A program made the translations under genes and the position numbers. Shown here piece after piece: positions 5,912 through 10,680 of a stretch of DNA of 10,680 nucleotides; position 1 is the stretch's first letter; each line of letters starts with the position of its first letter. Origin of the DNA: Nitrososphaeria archaeon (GTDB taxonomy: Archaea; Thermoproteota; Nitrososphaeria; Conexivisphaerales; UBA164); the NCBI GenBank assembly GCA_029775955.1, contig JARVJW010000166.1, positions 1-10,680 of the forward strand, given 5' to 3'. Under the pieces are notes generated by a model, which was given only the letters and a program-made list of their open reading frames with translations, did not search any database and was not told where the DNA came from.

Positions 5912-7047
5912 ACCTTCAACGTCTCGAAAATCTTACCAAAACCGTTCTCTATGGTTTCATTGGAGGTTGCATATGATATCCTGACAAACGTCGAATATTT
6001 GTCCCCAAATGCTTCCCCTGAGGTTGTACTTACATGAGCGTTTTCAAGTAGATAAGAAGCAGGGTCAACTCCCCTGCTAATGTATTTACCAAGGTCTATA
6101 AAAAAGTAGAATGCGCCGGAAGGAATTGTGAACCTGACACCTTTTTGGTTTAATGCAGAAATGATTTTACTCCTTCTTCTACCAAATTCACTTACCATCG
6201 TTTTAACGTCATCCTCGCATTCATTTATGGCTGTTACTGCCGCTATCTGCGCAAATGTCGCTGGTGAGGTTGCTGTGTGGCCCTGTATCTTTGCCATCTG
6301 CTTAACAACATCTTTTAAGGTAATTGTATAACCTAATCTCCAGCCAGTCATTGCATATGCCTTGCTAAAACCATTTACAAGTATAAGCCCATCTTCTATT
6401 CCCATTACATCAAGGAATGATACATACTCCACATCGTAAACCATCCTGTTATATATTTCGTCGCTTATTACCCATAGATTGTGGTCATGAGCTATTTCGG
6501 CTATAGCCTTAATTGTTGATTTTGAATATACAGCGCCAGTAGGGTTGTTTGGTGAATTTACCAGTATTGCCTTTGTCTTATTTCCAATAACGTTCTCTAT
6601 CCCATTTATATCTGGAACAAATTGCTCATTTGCGTTAACTTCCCTAGGCACTCCCCCCACTAGCTTAACTATTTGCTTGTAACTTGGCCATGCTGGATTG
6701 ATGATTACTACCTCGTCACCTGGATTCAAAATTGAAAATAGTGCGTAAAATATTCCCTGCTTTGAACCAGGCGTTGCAATGACGTTTTCTGGCTTCACGT
6801 TATACATTGAAGCAATTGCCTCCCTGAACTGCATAACACCAATTGATGGCGCATAATGCGTCATCCCATTGTTCATTGCCGTGTACGCCGCATCAATTAT
6901 TTTTTTGGGGGTCTTAAAGTCAGGTTCACCAACATCCAGTTTGTACACCTTAATGCCACTTGCTATCATCGAATTTGCCTTCTCTGATGCCTTTAGTGTT
7001 GCTGATTCTTCAAGTTCAAATAACCTTTCGGGAGGATTAAATTCCAT
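5908..7047 (-). CDS. aspC: PLP-dependent class I aminotransferase (aspartate aminotransferase-like)
   Basis: This 379-aa fold-type I enzyme moves an amino group between an amino acid and a 2-oxo acid using pyridoxal phosphate. The cofactor lysine is K229 in NGFSKAYAMTGWRLGY. Other PLP contacts visible are SPNNPTG (165-171) and DEIYN (D196, Y199). R356 in FVRIS corresponds to the arginine that holds the substrate alpha-carboxylate. Length and N-terminal EPDF motif fit the archaeal aspartate aminotransferase subgroup. Substrate preference cannot be read reliably, and aromatic or branched-chain specificity is possible. It is the first gene of the minus-strand cluster and overlaps the THUMP gene by 4 nt. 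A TATA-like box 23-24 nt before the ATG and the lack of a ribosome-binding site suggest a leaderless mRNA. Confidence 0.93.
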   Translation of the reverse strand: MEFNPPERLFELEESATLKASEKANSMIASGIKVYKLDVGEPDFKTPKKIIDAAYTAMNNGMTHYAPSIGVMQFREAIASMYNVKPENVIATPGSKQGIFYALFSILNPGDEVVIINPAWPSYKQIVKLVGGVPREVNANEQFVPDINGIENVIGNKTKAILVNSPNNPTGAVYSKSTIKAIAEIAHDHNLWVISDEIYNRMVYDVEYVSFLDVMGIEDGLILVNGFSKAYAMTGWRLGYTITLKDVVKQMAKIQGHTATSPATFAQIAAVTAINECEDDVKTMVSEFGRRRSKIISALNQKGVRFTIPSGAFYFFIDLGKYISRGVDPASYLLENAHVSTTSGEAFGDKYSTFVRISYATSNETIENGFGKIFETLKV

Positions 7048-7070
7048 TTTTATTATGTTTTATAATGCTC

Positions 7071-7080
7071 ATTTAAAAAC
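7071..7080. promoter_or_regulatory. Shared TATA-like element between divergent aminotransferase and dehydrogenase genes
   Basis: On the minus strand this reads GTTTTTAAAT and ends 23 nt before the aminotransferase ATG, the spacing expected of a leaderless archaeal promoter. On the plus strand the same bases read ATTTAAAAAC, followed by T-rich DNA, and lie about 41 nt before the dehydrogenase start, which would leave a leader of roughly 15-20 nt. No other TATA-like sequence is obvious in the 74-bp spacer, so one element may serve both directions. Strength for the plus direction is uncertain. Confidence 0.5.
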
Positions 7081-7121
7081 TTTTTAGGCTAGAGCTTGCT
7101 GCATAATGTCAATGATAAAAA

Positions 7122-8132
7122 ATGATGGAAGCAATTTATGAAAGGCCAGGTAATACAGATGTAATAAAGATAAAGGAGGGGGAGGAAACCAAATTAAATA
7201 CAGGAGAAGTAATGGTAAATGCAGAGTTCGGCTCAGTTAATCATGTTGATATTTGGGGCAGGATGGATTATCCCTGGCATAAATTTCCTAGAAGGTTTGG
7301 GTCCGACCTTTCTGGGACAATAAATGACCCTGGGATATCCAGCGTTTTGAAAAAGGGGGACAGGGTGCTGCTATATCCCATAAAATTCTGTGGAAGCTGT
7401 GAAAGGTGTTTATCTGCAAATGAAAACAGCTGCTCATCAAGGGCGCTTTACGGTGACCATGTGCCTGGGTTTTTTGCGCAAATGGTAAATGTGCCAGAGA
7501 AGAACATCATAAAGCTGCCAGAAAATGTCTCTCTAGAAACAGCTGCTGCACTGCCAGTAGCTTACACTACAGCATGGCACGTGCTTGTAGATAGGATAGG
7601 GCTCAGGCCTGGCATTAATGTGCTAATACTTGGTGGTTCAGGCGGTGCTGGCATTGCTGCCTTACAAATAGCAAGGGCATTTGGGGCAAGAGTTTTTACT
7701 ACCACATCACAACAATGGAAATCGGAAAGGCTTATCAAGCTTGGAGCTGAAGGCATTTTTAAGATAGATGATAAGCTGCCAGAAAATGTGCTAAAACTAA
7801 GTGGCGGCATTGATGTGGTATTTGATACCCTTGGGTCATTGGGTGTTCCTCTGGGTCTAAAGTGCCTAAAAAAGGGGGGCAAACTTACCAGTATAGGCAT
7901 GACAACTGGCTATGAATTTAATTTTAACTTGCGCGACATATATTCAAACAACATTGATGTTATAGGGGCTTATTTGGGAACAAGGAGTGACCTCTTTAAC
8001 CTGATCAGGGCTGTGTCATCTGGTGCAATCAAACCAGTAATAGACAGTCTATTTCCGTTTGAAGAAGTTGCTAAAGCTCAGGAAAAGATGGAAAATAGAA
8101 CCCACTTTGGGAAGATATTACTAAAGTTTTAG
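7122..8132 (+). CDS. Medium-chain alcohol dehydrogenase/quinone-reductase-like oxidoreductase
   Basis: This 336-aa MDR-family NAD(P)H-dependent oxidoreductase has an N-terminal GroES-like domain (about 1-145) and a Rossmann domain with LILGGSGGAGIAALQ (168-182). A structural zinc site is clear: C90, C93, C96 and C104 in CGSCERC followed by NENSC. The usual catalytic-zinc ligands are altered. The Cys position is N40 in VNHVDIWGR, and the GHE motif is replaced by G60-S61-D62 in FGSDLSG. This VNHxDxW/GSD pattern is known in a subgroup annotated as zinc-binding alcohol dehydrogenases, so the true substrate is open. The first two codons are both ATG (7122, 7125), and either could initiate. The gene is divergent from the aminotransferase, and its TAG stop overlaps the convergent GTPase stop by 4 nt. 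Confidence 0.9.
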   Translation: MMEAIYERPGNTDVIKIKEGEETKLNTGEVMVNAEFGSVNHVDIWGRMDYPWHKFPRRFGSDLSGTINDPGISSVLKKGDRVLLYPIKFCGSCERCLSANENSCSSRALYGDHVPGFFAQMVNVPEKNIIKLPENVSLETAAALPVAYTTAWHVLVDRIGLRPGINVLILGGSGGAGIAALQIARAFGARVFTTTSQQWKSERLIKLGAEGIFKIDDKLPENVLKLSGGIDVVFDTLGSLGVPLGLKCLKKGGKLTSIGMTTGYEFNFNLRDIYSNNIDVIGAYLGTRSDLFNLIRAVSSGAIKPVIDSLFPFEEVAKAQEKMENRTHFGKILLKF

Positions 8133-9700
8133 CTAGCCCTTAGCGATGCCACATAACCTACCCCTCTTGCTTTGCCTTCTCTAAAAATGAACATGTCACC
8201 TTGCTCTATCATGACAGGTCTGTACTTAAATTGAAAGGTGACCCTGCCGAAGTCTCCACTCCTTAAATACTCTGGTTCAGTTTTAATTATTTTTGCAACT
8301 TCCTTTACTGTCTTAAATTGTATTACAGGTTCATAGCCTGCTTTTATCAGTGTTGGATGATGGAGTATCCTCACATCTGCGTCGAACTGCCTCACTATGT
8401 TGGCTTGTTCTTTGGCAGCAAGCAAAACCATCCCACGGGTTAGGTTATCCGTCCTTCCCTTTGAAATTGCTAGTGTTACGTACTGCCCAGCTAAAGCTGA
8501 GCTAACGGAAACTCGGTTTTTTTGTATTGTCTGAACCTTCACCTTCCTGAACTCACCGTCATAAAATGGACCTACAATTAACTCAGAATTCTCAACAACA
8601 GTTCCTGACTCAATTAAGCCACTTACAACAGTTCCCACCCCCATCACTTCAAATATATCATCTATGTACATCTTGAACTTGCCATTCACATTCTCTTCCC
8701 AGTTAACCCTTTTTGGAAGGAAGTTAATGAAGTTTTTAAGTGTATCAAGCCCGCTGCCTGTCTTATTTGATAATATAAACATTGGGACTATCCTGCCATT
8801 AGATATATTTTTTGATACTATCGATATGTCTGCCGTGTCCTTTACAAATACTGGAATCTTGTCTACCCCTGGCATTTTAAGCAGTTTAATTACTTCTTGA
8901 ATGTTCATTTCAGATACTAAAGGCGGGGCAAGGTCAGATTTTGTAAATACAATTATTATAGGTATCTTCAGCGCAAGAGCTATCCCAAGATGTTCCTTAA
9001 AGGTTCCTATAGGTCCAGCACTGAGAGAAACTACGAGTATCACATAGTCAGGAAGGTTGCCCATTATTCCCCTGAGCGTTGTTTTAAAGTAACGCTCATG
9101 GCCTGCCAAATCTATTAAATGTATTATTTTACTGCTCCTGAGGTATATCTCTGATTCGCTGTAAACTTGTAGCATATCGTTAACTGATTTTCCATCATTA
9201 TTGAACCCCAATATGTGAACTGAAATAGATGAAGTCCTGCGATTCTTTATTTCATGTATATACCTTGCTACCAGTGACATGGCTGCGCCGTTGCCATTAT
9301 CAAGGCTTCCTGATGTAAGTACACCCTTAAGGGTGCTCTTTCCAGCATCAACATTGCCCATAAGAGCTACAGATACCTCAATTGGCATCCAGCCCTTTGA
9401 TTTCCTAAGGTAAACCTCAGCAATGGCCCCCCTTTCTCCAAGAACTGTCCTTATTATCTGCATTGAGGCGCCTGCCCTCTGCGCTATCACCTTTAAATTT
9501 TCAAGTGATGTTTTTAAATCGTTATCTGATAAGCCTATCGGTTCGCCGTCATCCGATAAACCCAAAATGTAAAACGCTTCACCGTGACCTTCATTTAGCC
9601 TGTAAACCATCTGCGTAACAAGGTGTTCCCTTCTTTCATCGTCTAGTTCCTGAAGTAACAGTTTATATTCAACGTTCCCGTTTTCATCTTCCCTTCTCAT
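8129..9700 (-). CDS. GTPBP1-like translational GTPase (EF-Tu/eEF1A-related)
   Basis: This 523-aa protein fits the archaeal GTPBP1/2 group, relatives of elongation factor 1A. An N-terminal extension (about 1-105) with EGHGEAFYILGLSDDGEPIG (residues 37-56) precedes the G domain. G motifs are present in order: G1 GNVDAGKST (115-123), a candidate G2 Thr near 156 in RRTSS, G3 DLAGH (197-201), G4 TKSD (253-256) and a G5-like SNKTG (311-315). Two beta-barrel domains follow (about 340-425 and 430-523), as in EF-Tu. DLAGH instead of the usual DxPGH is expected in this group. Its cellular role in archaea is not settled; eukaryotic relatives act in ribosome rescue and mRNA turnover. It follows the gamma-CA-like gene after a single base, with AGGGAG four bases before the ATG, so both are probably cotranscribed. 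Confidence 0.92.
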   Translation of the reverse strand: MRREDENGNVEYKLLLQELDDERREHLVTQMVYRLNEGHGEAFYILGLSDDGEPIGLSDNDLKTSLENLKVIAQRAGASMQIIRTVLGERGAIAEVYLRKSKGWMPIEVSVALMGNVDAGKSTLKGVLTSGSLDNGNGAAMSLVARYIHEIKNRRTSSISVHILGFNNDGKSVNDMLQVYSESEIYLRSSKIIHLIDLAGHERYFKTTLRGIMGNLPDYVILVVSLSAGPIGTFKEHLGIALALKIPIIIVFTKSDLAPPLVSEMNIQEVIKLLKMPGVDKIPVFVKDTADISIVSKNISNGRIVPMFILSNKTGSGLDTLKNFINFLPKRVNWEENVNGKFKMYIDDIFEVMGVGTVVSGLIESGTVVENSELIVGPFYDGEFRKVKVQTIQKNRVSVSSALAGQYVTLAISKGRTDNLTRGMVLLAAKEQANIVRQFDADVRILHHPTLIKAGYEPVIQFKTVKEVAKIIKTEPEYLRSGDFGRVTFQFKYRPVMIEQGDMFIFREGKARGVGYVASLRAS

Positions 9701-9701
9701 T

Positions 9702-10217
9702 TTACTCCCTAATAATTGATTTATATTTGCCTCTCATTATAAAATATTTTCTCCAGCTTTCTTCAATCTGCCGCTGGTGATTGGGCGTTATTTTCCCCAC
9801 AACCTTGGCTGGGTTGCCTATTATAAGGCTGCTATCTGGCACCGTCATATTTTGAGGTAACATTGAACCGGCTGCTATAAAGCTATTGCTACCTATCTTT
9901 GTATTTTCTAAGACTATAGAACCCATTCCCACTATTACATCATCACCTATAAATGCGCCTTCTATTATTGCTCCCTTACCTATGGTTACCCTTTTGCCTA
10001 TAACCGTTGCAGATAAATCAGGTTTTATAATTGCACCATCCTGGATGCTTGTATATTCGTTTATTTCTATTGAATCTGAGTCAGCCTTCAGCAATGCACC
10101 GAACCAGACGCTGACATTATCCATCAGTCTGACGTCACCTATCAAATAGGCATCGGGAGCTATAAAACAGCTCTGATGCACAAAAGGTTTTTTACCATTT
10201 ATTTCTAAGGTTCTCAT
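9702..10217 (-). CDS. Gamma-carbonic-anhydrase-like left-handed beta-helix protein lacking the zinc histidines
   Basis: The 171-aa product has the hexapeptide repeats of a left-handed beta-helix and follows the gamma-carbonic anhydrase pattern closely: VWFGALLKAD, SIQDGAII, VTIGKGAIIEG, VGMGSIV, AAGSMLP, then IGNPAKVVG and a C-terminal helix. In active enzymes three histidines bind the metal, in IQDGxxxH, IGH and LHG contexts. Here they are Lys, Lys and Glu (IQDGAIIK, IGKGAIIEG). The Arg of the family LRGD motif is also replaced (LKAD). It is therefore unlikely to be a standard carbonic anhydrase; a structural, binding or different catalytic role is possible. I prefer ATG 10217 over the in-frame TTG at 10235 because a TATA-like box lies 23 nt before the ATG. 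The GTPase gene follows after one base. Confidence 0.88.
   Translation of the reverse strand: MRTLEINGKKPFVHQSCFIAPDAYLIGDVRLMDNVSVWFGALLKADSDSIEINEYTSIQDGAIIKPDLSATVIGKRVTIGKGAIIEGAFIGDDVIVGMGSIVLENTKIGSNSFIAAGSMLPQNMTVPDSSLIIGNPAKVVGKITPNHQRQIEESWRKYFIMRGKYKSIIRE
9705..9710 (-). promoter_or_regulatory. Ribosome-binding site of the GTPase gene
   Basis: AGGGAG on the minus strand forms the last two codons of the upstream gene and lies four bases before the GTPase ATG at 9700. It is the clearest Shine-Dalgarno match I noticed in the window, and it belongs to an internal operon gene, as expected when first genes are leaderless. Confidence 0.6.
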
Positions 10218-10240
10218 ACCATCAGTATTAGACAAAGAGC

Positions 10241-10248
10241 TAAATTAA
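10241..10248 (-). promoter_or_regulatory. TATA-like box of the gamma-CA-like/GTPase operon
   Basis: The minus strand reads TTAATTTA, ending 23 nt before the ATG at 10217. The spacing equals that of the aminotransferase promoter and implies a leaderless transcript starting at that ATG. It argues against the TTG at 10235, which would lie upstream of the predicted transcript start. Confidence 0.5.
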
Positions 10249-10296
10249 CATTAATCATCTTTTAGAGAAGATTTTCTTGCTGTGTTGAACAAATAT

Positions 10297-10680
10297 TTAA
10301 GTGACCTGTAATTCCAGGAGCTTTTTTTCCTTCCTGCTAGGAATAACTTTCCACAGGACCACAGTTGCGCCCCTTTTTCTCAGGTAAGAGACAACCTTTC
10401 CCCGATCCTCCTCTCTTATCATTGAACACGCCCTTGGAATAGCGTATGTTCCTGATCTTGTCAAGGTAGCCGCTCTTCCTTGATCTGTATCTAGTGAGAG
10501 TAGCTCTCATACCGATCACGGTAGAACTTTGAGATCTTTCCCCTGCTCCTGTTATCTCAGAGTGAACGATATCAGGCCGTTTCCACAACAACTGGAAGGT
10601 TTCTGAGAATATAAATATATGCCTGTTGTATACTATACTCAAGGTGGGGAAAACCTTACAAGGACAGGAGAGACTGGAAG
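10297..10680 (-). pseudogene. Frameshifted coding remnant of unknown family, open to the right edge
   Basis: Protein-like sequence appears on the minus strand but jumps between frames. From the edge inward, one frame reads KVFPTLSIVYNRHIFIFSET, then LLWKRPDIVHSE (to about 10557). A second frame gives SRGKISKFYRDRYESYSH before a TAG (about 10550-10490). A third frame is open from 10506 to a TAA at 10297-10299 and contains IREEDRGKVVSYLRKRGATV followed by VLWKVIPSRKEKK. The last piece has a natural charged C-terminus. I do not recognise the family. PDIVH occurs in some GT4 glycosyltransferases, and the basic FYRDRYE and RYRSR stretches could suit a transposase, but neither is convincing. The first frame alone stays open to 10337, but its distal part is Gly/Cys/Lys-rich and less protein-like. 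It is probably a decayed gene lying upstream of the gamma-CA operon. Confidence 0.45.

Noticed and set aside
7562..7900. Minus-strand open frame of about 110 codons inside the dehydrogenase gene
   Set aside because: It lies opposite the conserved Rossmann domain and shows no recognisable features; it is an antisense shadow.
9702..10217. Calling the beta-helix protein an active carbonic anhydrase
   Set aside because: All three metal-binding histidines are missing, so the activity cannot be assumed.
10337..10642. A 101-aa minus-strand protein as an intact gene
   Set aside because: Its start is a TTG with the frame open further upstream to the edge, its distal part is low-complexity Gly/Lys/Cys, and the overlapping frames carry more protein-like sequence. 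A broken gene is more likely.
1..10680. tRNA, rRNA, CRISPR array, toxin-antitoxin or phage module
   Set aside because: I saw no tRNA-like cloverleaf with a GTTCRANNC box, no rRNA sequence, no regularly spaced repeats and no such gene pairs. The only repeats found are the IS copies and their ends. A covariance-model search would be needed to exclude small RNAs.

Overview
This window looks like a chromosome segment from an archaeon of the Thermoplasmata, most likely a Thermoplasmatales-type acidophile. It encodes an archaeal family B DNA polymerase, a free-standing AlaX editing factor, an archaeal single-THUMP protein and a GTPBP1-type GTPase. The DNA is AT-rich, arginine is often encoded by AGG or AGA, several genes begin with TTG, and TATA-like boxes sit about 23-24 nt before start codons, as in leaderless transcripts. 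The lineage is an inference from gene content; no marker here fixes the genus.

Layout: (1) 1-442 is the 3' end of an IS5-like insertion sequence that continues off the left edge. (2) 588-1307 is alaX. (3) 1424-2292 is a second, decayed copy of the same insertion sequence in the same orientation, so alaX lies between two direct copies whose last 116 bp are identical. (4) 2324-7047, minus strand, is a four-gene cluster read as aminotransferase, THUMP protein, polB, RNase HI. Two of its junctions are 4-nt overlaps in which a TTG start is embedded in the upstream TGA stop. (5) 7122-8132, plus strand, is a medium-chain dehydrogenase/reductase, divergent from the aminotransferase and sharing a short TATA-bearing spacer with it. 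(6) 8129-10217, minus strand, is a two-gene unit: a gamma-carbonic-anhydrase-like left-handed beta-helix protein, then a GTPBP1-like GTPase. The GTPase converges on the dehydrogenase with a 4-nt overlap of stop codons. (7) 10297-10680 is a broken minus-strand coding remnant of unknown family that runs off the right edge.

Functionally most of this is housekeeping: translation quality control (AlaX), RNA modification (THUMP), replication and RNA-primer removal (PolB with RNase HI), amino-acid metabolism, a redox enzyme and a translational-type GTPase. I see no CRISPR array, toxin-antitoxin pair, phage module or obvious new defence system. The points most worth a second look are the gamma-CA-like protein that lacks all three zinc histidines, the mosaic decay of the paired insertion sequences around alaX (one of whose termini supplies an in-frame ATG upstream of alaX), the repeated TTGA overlap junctions, and the unidentified frameshifted remnant at the right edge.
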